DNA of 10,156 nucleotides from an uncultured Candidatus Saccharibacteria bacterium (GTDB lineage: Bacteria > Patescibacteria > Saccharimonadia > Saccharimonadales > CAMLKC01): contig CAMLKC010000033.1 in NCBI GenBank assembly GCA_946480595.1, forward strand, positions 1 to 10,156, written 5' to 3'. This document shows positions 1 to 9,251 of this stretch, one piece after another. The notes below the pieces were generated by a model that was not told where the DNA came from, did not search any database, and saw only the letters and a program-made list of their open reading frames with translations. Made by a program: the position numbers and the translations under genes. Position 1 is the first letter of the stretch; each line of letters begins with the position of its first letter.

Positions 1-64
1 TAACACTTTCCTCTTCGGGAATGAGATCTTCGTCACAAAACTTACCGAGTTCGTGGTTGATCAT
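1..64 (-). CDS. gyrA: Possible separate GyrA C-terminal domain, or the rest of gyrA; partial at window edge
   Basis: After the TAG at 70-68 the gyrA frame reads AAG and then an ATG at 64-62, followed by MINHELGKF and DEDLIPEEESV. This is the usual linker leading from the GyrA N-terminal domain into the C-terminal beta-pinwheel, so the downstream coding sequence is intact for at least 21 codons and runs off the window. If translation restarts at this ATG, the organism would make GyrA as two polypeptides split at the natural domain boundary. No Shine-Dalgarno sequence is visible before this ATG, so reinitiation after the TAG would be needed. Equally, this may be the second half of one ORF interrupted by an error or a nonsense change. 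Confidence 0.5.
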   Translation of the reverse strand, partial: MINHELGKFCDEDLIPEEESV

Positions 65-67
65 CTT

Positions 68-1576
68 CTAGCGGCGGTCGTCACAGTATTTTTCTTTCAT
101 TTCGATCAGTTCAGCCTTAATAATCTTAAGAATTTCCTTCTCATCAGCCAGGATAGCCTCGAGCTTGGCGATGAGCTCAAGCAGACCCTTCAGTTCGTTT
201 TCGATTTCTTCTCGAGATAGCCCCGTCAAGCGTCGCAGCTGCATCGCTAGAATTGCTGCCGCTTGAATCTCACTTAGGCTAAAGGTCTTCATCAGCCCGG
301 CCTGCGCATCTTCTTGAGTGCGACTGGCACGAATCAGTTTGATTACCGCGTCGATATGGTCGAGAGCGATCTTGTAGCCCTCTAGGATATGCGCTCGTTC
401 TTTTGCTTTGCGAAGTTCAAATTCCGTACGGCGGCGGACAACCTTTTGGCGATGTTTGATGAACTCATGTAGCATCTCCTGTAAGCCAAGGATACGAGGC
501 TGAATGCCGTCAATAAGCGACAGCATATTGAAGTTGAAGCTTGTCTGGAGCGCTGTTAGCTTATACAACTGGTTAAGCAACTTTTTTGGATACGCATCTT
601 TTTTCAGCTCAACAACGACACGCACCTTACCTCGCGCCGTCTCATCGCGAAGGTCACTGATGCCGTTAATCTTCTTTTCCTTCACTAGTTCAGCAATCTT
701 TTCGATAAGTGTTGCCTTATTTACACCATAAGGAATCTCGGTAACAACGATCTGATGGCGACCTTTCTTGGTCTCCTCGATCTCGGCAACGGCACGAATC
801 ATAACGCTACCCCGTCCGGTTTGGTACGCCTGTTTCATAGGCGCGCCGCCATACACAACGGCACCAGTTGGGAAATCCGGACCCTTAACGTGCTTCAGTA
901 GGTCATCGATCGTCGCGTTTTCGTTGTCGATCATCTCGATTGAAGCATCAACAAGCTCACCAAGGTTATGAGGTGGAATATTAGTTGCCATACCAACCGC
1001 GATACCAATCTGTCCGTTGAGCAGCAAGTTCGGTATCTTGGCAGGCAGAACGGATGGTTCACGTTCAGAACCATCAAAGTTATCACGAAAATCAACCGTG
1101 TCCTTGTTAATATCAACTAGCATCTCTTCAGCGATACGCGTCATCTTCGCCTCTGTATAACGATAGGCAGCAGCCTCGTCGCCGTCCATCGAGCCGAAGT
1201 TTCCCTGGCCATTGACCAGTGGCATACGGAGCGACCACGGTTGTGCCAAACGGACCATCGAGTCATAAATCGAAGTATCACCATGTGGGTGGTACTTACC
1301 AATCACATCACCGACAACACGCGCACTCTTCACGAACTTTCCGCCGCTTCGCCAGCCATTTGCCTCCATCGAGTACAAAATACGACGGTGCACCGGTTTC
1401 AGGCCGTCACGCACATCCGGCAAAGCACGGTCGATGATAACGCTCATCGAGTAGCGGAAAAAGCTGTCCTGCATCACATCTTCAAGCGTACGACGCTCAA
1501 GACCTGGAGTAACTACCTCTGCTTCAACTGGTTCATTCTCGTTCACTGGTGTTGTATCCATTACTTCGTCATCCAT
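68..1576 (-). CDS. gyrA: DNA gyrase subunit A, breakage-reunion domain, ended by an in-frame TAG
   Basis: GyrA cuts and rejoins DNA in the A2B2 gyrase that adds negative supercoils. The 502 residues contain the whole N-terminal domain: the winged-helix region with [16 protein letters not shown] (about 50-65), the HPHGD/quinolone-resistance segment (T101 and D105 align with E. coli S83 and D87), the catalytic tyrosine in AAAYRYTE (Y140), the [15 protein letters not shown] segment (190-204), the tower, and the coiled coil with the C-gate motif [10 protein letters not shown]. The start follows the gyrB TAA by one base, which suggests coupled translation. Family members run to about 800 or more residues; this one stops right after ...YCDDRR, where the family has RRT or RRS and then continues into the beta-pinwheel. 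The same frame continues after the TAG. I infer a split gene, a suppressed stop, a mutation or a sequence error. ParC is less likely because of the gyrB linkage, but the GyrA-box that would settle this lies outside the window. Confidence 0.93.
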   Translation of the reverse strand: MDDEVMDTTPVNENEPVEAEVVTPGLERRTLEDVMQDSFFRYSMSVIIDRALPDVRDGLKPVHRRILYSMEANGWRSGGKFVKSARVVGDVIGKYHPHGDTSIYDSMVRLAQPWSLRMPLVNGQGNFGSMDGDEAAAYRYTEAKMTRIAEEMLVDINKDTVDFRDNFDGSEREPSVLPAKIPNLLLNGQIGIAVGMATNIPPHNLGELVDASIEMIDNENATIDDLLKHVKGPDFPTGAVVYGGAPMKQAYQTGRGSVMIRAVAEIEETKKGRHQIVVTEIPYGVNKATLIEKIAELVKEKKINGISDLRDETARGKVRVVVELKKDAYPKKLLNQLYKLTALQTSFNFNMLSLIDGIQPRILGLQEMLHEFIKHRQKVVRRRTEFELRKAKERAHILEGYKIALDHIDAVIKLIRASRTQEDAQAGLMKTFSLSEIQAAAILAMQLRRLTGLSREEIENELKGLLELIAKLEAILADEKEILKIIKAELIEMKEKYCDDRR

Positions 1577-1577
1577 A

Positions 1578-3563
<1,986 letters not shown>

Positions 3564-3599
3564 TCACTATTTCAGACATTCAGTGTTTTACTTTCCTTC

Positions 3600-3628
3600 A
3601 TTATACCGAAAAAATTGTGTTCACTCAA
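3600..3628 (-). promoter_or_regulatory. Sigma-70 type promoter for gyrB-gyrA
   Basis: On the minus strand TTGAGT (3628-3623) is followed after exactly 17 bases by a perfect TATAAT (3605-3600). Transcription would start near 3593 and give a leader of about 36 bases with the GAGGG ribosome-binding site of gyrB. Confidence 0.8.
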
Positions 3629-3632
3629 GCTC

Positions 3633-3660
3633 TTGCACTGAACATATTTCTTATGCTAAT
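3633..3660 (+). promoter_or_regulatory. Weak candidate promoter for the surface-protein operon
   Basis: TTGCAC (3633-3638) lies 16 bases before GCTAAT (3655-3660), which overlaps TATGCT. It is the best pair I see on the plus strand before the gene at 3711. A second -10-like TATAAA is at 3678-3683 with no good -35. The site lies back to back with the gyrB promoter; their -35 boxes are only four bases apart, so the two could compete for RNA polymerase. Confidence 0.3.
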
Positions 3661-3710
3661 CTAGTTTACAAGAGGCGTATAAAACAAAAAACAAAGGCAA
3701 AACTAACAAA

Positions 3711-5315
3711 ATGTTTAGGAAAATAGTCTCAAACTTAAAATTTAGCCCTGCTTTAGTCGGCCAACTGGGCTTTTATGCCAAGCGCTTACGAAAAGAAGAG
3801 GCCACAAGGCGCATTGGTCTTATATTTACTGCACTTGCCCTGGTAGTGCAGAGTTTTGCCGTCTTTACACCCCCAGAGTCTGCCAACGCAGCCAACGGGA
3901 ACAACGTTATATATGGCGGTTTTAAGAGTAAGAGCGAGCTACTCTCTATTTATGACCGTAACAAAGACAGTGCTGGGCACAAAGACCTGCAGCAAATATA
4001 TAAGTACTTTGGCATTACACGCAGTGATATAGCAGCCGGCAAATGGACGACATTTAATTCACGTGATTTTAACAGTACGCTTAAAAGCGTGGGACGCTCG
4101 TCCTCCTATTCGTGGCAGCGAACTCCTCATACGGTAACTGGCACCTCTACTACCGTCTTCGAAAGCTATCTTTACAAATTCGACTCGACATCATGGACCC
4201 TGAAGCACGGATCAATGTACTACGGAGTTGTCGGTAAACGTGCCGTCGACGGCCAATGGTTCGCCATCATGAGCGGCTGCGGTAACCCCGTATACATTAA
4301 GCTACCTCCACCACCGCCACAGCCAAGCGCTTCTTGTTCCGCGCTTACTATTACGCCGATCACACGGACAAAATTCACCTTTGCTGCCAAGTCAACGGTC
4401 CAGAACAACGCTAAGATCTCAGGATATACCTACACCGTAAAGGATGGCACCGGGAAAATTGTTGCCACGCAAACATTGCCAAGTAATGCGACAACCAACC
4501 AGTTGAACTACGACTTCCAAAAAGACGGATCCTATACAGTAAACGTGACTGTTGGCACGAGCGTCGGTCAAAAGACTTCGGCAAACTGTCAAAAGCCTCT
4601 TACTGTCAGCCCAGAACCACGATGTGTACTCAACCCTGACTATACCGCTAACAGCCCCGAGTGTAAGCCATGTGAGAGCGACTCATCTGTATGGTATAAA
4701 GATGCGTCTTGTACGTCAGACTTCGTACTGACAAAGACCGTCAAAAATACCACCCAACTCGTCGATAATGCAAATAATACCACCGCGCTACCTGGCGACC
4801 GATTGGAATATCACCTCACCGTGAAAAACGTCGGCAAAACAACTGGGACATACACGCTACAAGACAACCTAGTCGACGTTCTAGACTACGCAGATCTCGT
4901 AGACGCTGGCGGCGGTACGGTCATGAAGCTCGACAGCAATACGCCCGTCGAAAAGGTGGGAACGCTTAATTGGCCTTCAATCACCATTAAACCAGGCCAG
5001 TCCATCGAAAAGATTGTTGCGGTGAATGTTAAGGCAACCATCCCTGCTACCCCACACAGCCTTGGAAACCGCGCATCGTACGATTGCCGCATGTCCAACA
5101 GCTTTGCAGACAATGACACAACCGTTCTCGTAAAATGCCCGACTCCAAAAGTCATCGAAACGACCGTTAGCGAGCTCCCACACACTGGGGCTTCCGAAAA
5201 CATGATCTTTGCCGGTGTTGTTCTTGCAGTAGTCGCCTACTTCTACGCACGATCACGACAAGTTAAAAAAGAAGTCCGTTTAATCCGTCGCGACCTTAAC
5301 GCGGGAAACATTTAA
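3711..5315 (+). CDS. Secreted LPHTG-anchored surface protein with PKD-like and DUF11-like domains
   Basis: This is a 534-residue exported protein. A long basic n-region (1-34, with RLRKEEATRR) precedes a hydrophobic helix (about 35-52) and a likely signal-peptidase site after SANA (57-60). Residues 65-196 form a domain I cannot name. A proline run (199-203) leads to a PKD-like beta domain (about 208-298, typical YDFQKDGSYTVNVTV). A cysteine-rich linker (305-334) and a DUF11-like beta domain (about 338-475, with TALPGDRLEYHLTVKNVG) follow. The C-terminus has LPHTG (489-493), a membrane helix (about 499-513) and a basic tail, i.e. a sortase sorting signal. The mature region has nine cysteines, which may form disulfides. 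ATG 3711 is the only reasonable start; the ribosome site is weak (AAAGG, 13 bases away). It heads a two-gene unit and probably projects from the cell surface; its binding partner is unknown. Confidence 0.85.
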   Translation: MFRKIVSNLKFSPALVGQLGFYAKRLRKEEATRRIGLIFTALALVVQSFAVFTPPESANAANGNNVIYGGFKSKSELLSIYDRNKDSAGHKDLQQIYKYFGITRSDIAAGKWTTFNSRDFNSTLKSVGRSSSYSWQRTPHTVTGTSTTVFESYLYKFDSTSWTLKHGSMYYGVVGKRAVDGQWFAIMSGCGNPVYIKLPPPPPQPSASCSALTITPITRTKFTFAAKSTVQNNAKISGYTYTVKDGTGKIVATQTLPSNATTNQLNYDFQKDGSYTVNVTVGTSVGQKTSANCQKPLTVSPEPRCVLNPDYTANSPECKPCESDSSVWYKDASCTSDFVLTKTVKNTTQLVDNANNTTALPGDRLEYHLTVKNVGKTTGTYTLQDNLVDVLDYADLVDAGGGTVMKLDSNTPVEKVGTLNWPSITIKPGQSIEKIVAVNVKATIPATPHSLGNRASYDCRMSNSFADNDTTVLVKCPTPKVIETTVSELPHTGASENMIFAGVVLAVVAYFYARSRQVKKEVRLIRRDLNAGNI

Positions 5316-5325
5316 AGGATATACC

Positions 5326-5904
5326 ATGAGCGCAGAAAAACTCTCAGCAGCAAGACACGAACAAGAACGACACAAACACGAGCTCGAAAAAGCTGGCGCA
5401 GAACTTCGCGAGCTCATGCGGGAACACCACGAAAAGGCTGGCGAACACTCTCATGAGAACCTCGAGGACGCACGTCGCGAAGCCCTGGAGAAGGCTCACA
5501 GTAGCGAGAAGAAGGAGCAGGTTGTTGCAAAGCAAGAACAACACGTTGCATCTGCAGAACGGCGCGATGGCCCCATTAGTAAAGCCGAGCGCGAAGCTAG
5601 CTTCAATACCACCATGGAAGAAGTGCGCACTCACATGTCTCCAGCCAGCCGTACGTTTAGTAAGGTTATCCATAACAAAACCGTTGAAAAAGTCAGTGAT
5701 GTCACCGGCAATACGATTGCACGTCCGAACGCCATTCTTTCGGGAGCTGTCTTTGCTTTCGCCCTTACTCTAGGCGTTTATTTAGTCGCAAAAAACCTAG
5801 GCTACCCTCTCTCGGGCTTTGAAAGCATTGGCGCTTTTCTAGCTGGCTGGGTAATCGGCCTTACCTTTGACTTCTTAAAAGTCATGGTTACCGGGCGCAA
5901 GTAG
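5326..5904 (+). CDS. Coiled-coil protein with two C-terminal membrane segments, function unknown
   Basis: This protein has 192 residues. Residues 1-100 are highly charged, rich in Glu, Lys, His and Arg, with no helix breakers for long stretches, and should form a coiled coil. A linker (about 100-135) precedes two hydrophobic helices (about 136-154 and 166-186), and the chain ends in GRK. There is no signal peptide, so I infer that the helical arm is cytoplasmic and the end is a membrane hairpin. The gene starts 10 bases after the surface-protein stop, with a good AAAGGA six bases before the ATG, so the two are co-transcribed. It ends 19 bases before the convergent ATPase gene. I do not recognise a named family. 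A scaffold or membrane anchor for the neighbouring surface protein or ATPase is possible but unproven. Confidence 0.8.
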   Translation: MSAEKLSAARHEQERHKHELEKAGAELRELMREHHEKAGEHSHENLEDARREALEKAHSSEKKEQVVAKQEQHVASAERRDGPISKAEREASFNTTMEEVRTHMSPASRTFSKVIHNKTVEKVSDVTGNTIARPNAILSGAVFAFALTLGVYLVAKNLGYPLSGFESIGAFLAGWVIGLTFDFLKVMVTGRK

Positions 5905-5923
5905 GCGTCAGTAGACTTTACTC

Positions 5924-8764
5924 TTAGCGAAGTTTGATTGAGACTTCGCTGTCTTTGTTCTCTCTATCTCCACGAAGATGGAGACTGTCCTCAGGCGCTT
6001 TTGGCGCTTCCTGAATAGGTGGTACCTGTACTGTTGGGTCAGCTGGTTGTTGAGGGGGCAAGAAAGGATTAGGAGCCGCTGCAGTGGACTGCTGTGGCGG
6101 CTGAGTAGGCACAGACACCGTGGGCGGCATAGCAGCGGGCTGCTGTACTGCCTGAGGCTTTGGCGCTGTTAAAGGACTAGGGACAGGCTTCGGTCCGCTA
6201 ATCTGCTTACGTTTTGACAACCATTCGTCCAAGAACGACGAGCTCGATGATGGCTTGCTAGGTGCTGTCATGCGCTGCGCCTGGGTTTTTCGCGCTGCTT
6301 CAGCTTTGGCCTTCTTTTCAGCCTCTGCACTACCCAGACGGGTAAAGATATCCTTCTCCACTTGAGCCCGCGGCTTGCCATATTTAGCCGCTGACAGCCG
6401 CTTCAGGGCATCACGAAGCTGCGAGTTAGACTGCCCCATCGGTGGCAAGAACGACATACTAAACGGCGCCGACGGCACGTTATTGATCATCACGCTCGTC
6501 ACCGACTGGTAGTTAGGCATTTTTGTCAGGTCCTCGGCGTCAAAAGTTGGCGCAAATTTTTTGACCAGTATCTCGGCGTCAGTGATACCGATACGACCGC
6601 TCACCACTGTTCCAACGTTACCGATAATAGCTTCTCGGATCTTGTCGGTCAGCTGCGTCATAAACTGGTTACCAAGAATCAGATTTAAGCGATACTTACG
6701 CGCTTCAGATAGAATGGACTCAAAACTCTCGGTCGCAAAGTTCTGGAACTCATCAACATACAGCGAGAAGTCCACACGCTGGTCTTCTGCCATGTCAGCG
6801 CGACCCATGGCGGCTGCCTGAAATTTCATAACAAATATAATACCAAGCAGCTTTGAGTTAAGCTCGCCCATCCGCCCCTTACTCAGGTTGACCAGAAGAA
6901 TCTTGCGGTTATCCATAATATCCCGCAGATTAAAGCCGCTCTTTGTCTGACCAAGGATATTCTTCATGGCATCGTTCGAAATAAATGGCCCGAACTTACT
7001 GACTACCCAGCTAATTACCTCACCTGCTTCATTTGATTTTTGAGATTCAGGGAATTCTTTTGTCCAAAAGTCCAGCACCGTCTGATCAGTCACATACTTG
7101 AGCTTGCTCTTCATGAAATCCTGGTCAATAAGCAGTTTTGGAATATCAATAAATGTTCCGCCGTTAGGATCCGACATCAGCAAAAGTGCACAGTTTCGGA
7201 AAATATGCTCCAAGCGTGGGCCAACGATACCCGTGTGGCCCGGGTCGTAAAGACCATACAGCATATTAATAGCCTCTTGGACCAAAAAGTCTTTTTGGTC
7301 TGGGTGGTCGAATTCGAACATGTTAAGACCAATCGGGTTTGCCATGTCGCCAGGGTTAAAGTAGATCACATCCTCAACCCGTTCTTTAGGTACCTTGCCA
7401 AGCAGCGCTTCGACAGAGTCACCATGCGGATCGACAAAAGCAAATCCCCGGCCGTCCATCATGTCTTGGAACGCGAGGTTTTCAAGTAGGACCGACTTAC
7501 CTGTTCCCGTCTGACCAATTATATAAGTGTGGCGGCGGCGGTCATTCGTACTTAGCCGTATCGGCTTCTTTATACCGCGGAATTCGTTGTAGCCCAGCAA
7601 GAAGCCTTCATTCATTACCTGGTTAGGCCCATCCACCTGTTTAGACATCTGACGCTCTACCTGAGAAGACGGGATGGTCTTCTGATTTGGAAGATGAAAG
7701 ATGGTTGCAAGCTCAATGCTATTTAGTACATTTTGCGTAACCGTTTGCGGAAAAAACCTGAAAATATAGGCCGTTACCAGCTCTTCGATGTTTTTAGTGA
7801 CAGCAAACTTGAAGCCGTTATGACTTGGGGAGTCGAACAGCGCAAATGCCGCAACGACGTTCTTAAGTAATGCCTGCGAATGCGTTGCAGTGTTAGACGA
7901 CACGACAACACGAATCAGCACCTCATAGGCTGGGTATTTCGTCTTTTCCTGTATCGCCTCTATCGACGCCTGCTCAAGCGAAGTTAGCTGCTTGTCTTCA
8001 GGTTTTACGTCTGTCTTTTCGGGGGGACGCCATAGGGCTTCCATAAGATCTTTGGGCGCAATCATGCCGCCAATACCCTTGGCACTTCCCTTGTCTTTAG
8101 TAATTCTTTCGACGGCCGCTACCGATCGCTTCATCCAGCCTTCTCGTGCTGGTCGTACCAGTAGTTGGATAGCGATGCCGTCTTCACGCGCAGCCGACGA
8201 CAAAGCGTTTAGCAGTGCCCTCGAAGCATCGCGCTTCGTCTCCTGATACGTTGCTATGGGATAAATATAATCTTTTTTAAGCGTAAACTCGCCGCCGATC
8301 GTTCCACTCATTTTCCCCACTTGGCTAAAAATATTGTGTTCGGTCACTTCTTCAAGACGCGCAGAGGGATACGCGGCCGCAATCGCCTGTCGAATGACGT
8401 CCACAAGCACCGACGGGACAATAGCATAATAATGAACCAAGCCTTCATTGGCGATAATCTCAAACGAAAGGTGCCTTTGACCATAGATCTTGCTCTTAAA
8501 ACCCTTGGTTGCAGTGCTCGCAATGATGTTATACATTACTTGCGCCTGAGAAAGCACTTCCTCGGTAATATCTCGCTCATCGCGCCCGCTTCCTTCAATA
8601 TCCTCACTCGAAGGTGGCAGGTGTATTAATAGCGGCACCATTTTCAGGCCGCGTTCATAATTCTTTGCTTCTCGAAGCGTCCTGCGATACTGGGTAAATC
8701 CAAAAATGCCGATTACCGACCCAAGGAAGACAAAAACAAAGACGCTAATAAATACCCCTATCAT
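5924..8764 (-). CDS. Membrane-anchored HerA/VirD4-type P-loop ATPase (type IV secretion coupling-protein-like)
   Basis: This 946-residue motor ATPase is expected to form a ring that moves DNA or protein across the membrane. One hydrophobic helix (about 3-23) anchors the N-terminus. Residues 40-400 form a mixed alpha/beta region resembling the N-terminal part of VirB4/TraC-like proteins. The ATPase core has Walker A GQTGTGKS (417-424), FVDPHGD (443-448), Walker B LYVDEFQNF (668-676, with D671 and E672) and a downstream LILGNQ (Q700) typical of VirD4/TraG relatives. From about 800 on there is a charged helical stretch (AEAEKKAKAEAARK), then a tail of 80 or more residues rich in Pro, Ala and Gln, ending EVSIKLR. 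The start at 8764 has AAGGA overlapping the upstream stop, nine bases away, so it is coupled to the 142-residue gene. Such proteins are common in CPR genomes without a full conjugation system; the substrate here is unknown. Confidence 0.88.
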   Translation of the reverse strand: MIGVFISVFVFVFLGSVIGIFGFTQYRRTLREAKNYERGLKMVPLLIHLPPSSEDIEGSGRDERDITEEVLSQAQVMYNIIASTATKGFKSKIYGQRHLSFEIIANEGLVHYYAIVPSVLVDVIRQAIAAAYPSARLEEVTEHNIFSQVGKMSGTIGGEFTLKKDYIYPIATYQETKRDASRALLNALSSAAREDGIAIQLLVRPAREGWMKRSVAAVERITKDKGSAKGIGGMIAPKDLMEALWRPPEKTDVKPEDKQLTSLEQASIEAIQEKTKYPAYEVLIRVVVSSNTATHSQALLKNVVAAFALFDSPSHNGFKFAVTKNIEELVTAYIFRFFPQTVTQNVLNSIELATIFHLPNQKTIPSSQVERQMSKQVDGPNQVMNEGFLLGYNEFRGIKKPIRLSTNDRRRHTYIIGQTGTGKSVLLENLAFQDMMDGRGFAFVDPHGDSVEALLGKVPKERVEDVIYFNPGDMANPIGLNMFEFDHPDQKDFLVQEAINMLYGLYDPGHTGIVGPRLEHIFRNCALLLMSDPNGGTFIDIPKLLIDQDFMKSKLKYVTDQTVLDFWTKEFPESQKSNEAGEVISWVVSKFGPFISNDAMKNILGQTKSGFNLRDIMDNRKILLVNLSKGRMGELNSKLLGIIFVMKFQAAAMGRADMAEDQRVDFSLYVDEFQNFATESFESILSEARKYRLNLILGNQFMTQLTDKIREAIIGNVGTVVSGRIGITDAEILVKKFAPTFDAEDLTKMPNYQSVTSVMINNVPSAPFSMSFLPPMGQSNSQLRDALKRLSAAKYGKPRAQVEKDIFTRLGSAEAEKKAKAEAARKTQAQRMTAPSKPSSSSSFLDEWLSKRKQISGPKPVPSPLTAPKPQAVQQPAAMPPTVSVPTQPPQQSTAAAPNPFLPPQQPADPTVQVPPIQEAPKAPEDSLHLRGDRENKDSEVSIKLR
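5926..5950 (+). terminator. Hairpin at the convergent gene ends, probable terminator for the 3711-5904 unit
   Basis: AGCGAAGT (5926-5933) and ACTTCGCT (5943-5950) form a perfect 8-bp stem with a 9-base loop, extendable by G-U pairs. On the plus strand it is followed by the moderately U-rich TCTTTGTTCT. The minus-strand side has no U tract. The hairpin lies inside the last codons of the convergent ATPase gene. Confidence 0.5.
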
Positions 8765-8773
8765 AGTTCTTCC

Positions 8774-9202
8774 TTAGCCCTCTTGCGAAGCACCAAGTTC
8801 TCTCCCATATCGTTTACGTAAATAATCTGCTTGCAGGCGACCCACCTCTTGCTCGCGTCGATACGGGTCGTCCTTTGTCTCGACGATAATCTTCTTCGCC
8901 TTATCCACCCATTCTCTCTCAATGAGGTCATCGTCGTTAGCGACAAGCGGCAGGTCATCGCTGACTGCAACAGGTTGCGCTGGAGCAGGAGCAGCAGGCT
9001 GCGGCAACGCTACTACTGGCGGAGGTAATACCGTCTGAGCAGCCACTGCAGGCGTAGATTCGCTTCGCTGTTCAAACAGCTCCGGATTACGCTCAACGCC
9101 TACCTCCGGGCTGGCGGGCAGCGGAGCGCTCTCGATACTTTGACCATACGTTACAGGTCCTTGTTCGCGGCCAAAGTTCGGAGAAGGGAGTTTGGGTTCC
9201 AT
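8774..9202 (-). CDS. Small Pro/Ala-rich protein with a conserved-looking C-terminal helix, partner of the ATPase
   Basis: This protein has 142 residues. Residues 1-90 are low in order and rich in Pro, Ala, Val and Gln (notably 58-80), with no signal peptide. Residues 91-135 form a charged amphipathic helix (DDDLIEREWVDKAKKII... KDDPYRREQEV... LQADYLRKRYG). I have an impression of this helical block recurring next to VirD4-like ATPase genes in Saccharibacteria, but I cannot verify it. The gene lies nine bases upstream of the ATPase and its TAA overlaps the ATPase ribosome-binding site, so the two are co-expressed. No Shine-Dalgarno precedes ATG 9202; instead an extended -10 sits eight bases upstream, implying a leaderless mRNA. 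No other Met codon is present, which supports this start. A soluble adaptor for the ATPase is my inference. Confidence 0.8.
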   Translation of the reverse strand: MEPKLPSPNFGREQGPVTYGQSIESAPLPASPEVGVERNPELFEQRSESTPAVAAQTVLPPPVVALPQPAAPAPAQPVAVSDDLPLVANDDDLIEREWVDKAKKIIVETKDDPYRREQEVGRLQADYLRKRYGRELGASQEG

Positions 9203-9209
9203 ATCTGTA

Positions 9210-9218
9210 ATTATAGCA
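9210..9218 (-). promoter_or_regulatory. Extended -10 promoter giving a leaderless mRNA for the gene at 9202
   Basis: The minus strand reads TGCTATAAT, a perfect extended -10, followed by seven bases and then the ATG. RNA would start at or next to the A of the start codon. There is no convincing -35, which extended -10 promoters do not need. Confidence 0.65.
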
Positions 9219-9237
9219 TAATCATTACAACGAAAAT

Positions 9238-9251
9238 ACGCTACTTAGCGT
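9238..9251 (-). terminator. Short inverted repeat at the end of the small membrane protein gene
   Basis: ACGCTA and TAGCGT face each other across two bases and overlap the TAA of the 9245 gene. On the minus strand the repeat is followed by ATTTTCG. On the plus strand GTTCTTTTTGC follows, so it could work in either direction. The stem is short and the U tract is brief, so this is a weak terminator candidate. Confidence 0.35.

Noticed and set aside
8321..8629. Plus-strand 102-codon ORF opposite the ATPase gene, and similar ones at 7040-7489 and 5978-6172
   Set aside because: These are antisense to a long continuous gene with clear motifs; no ribosome sites or domains were seen.
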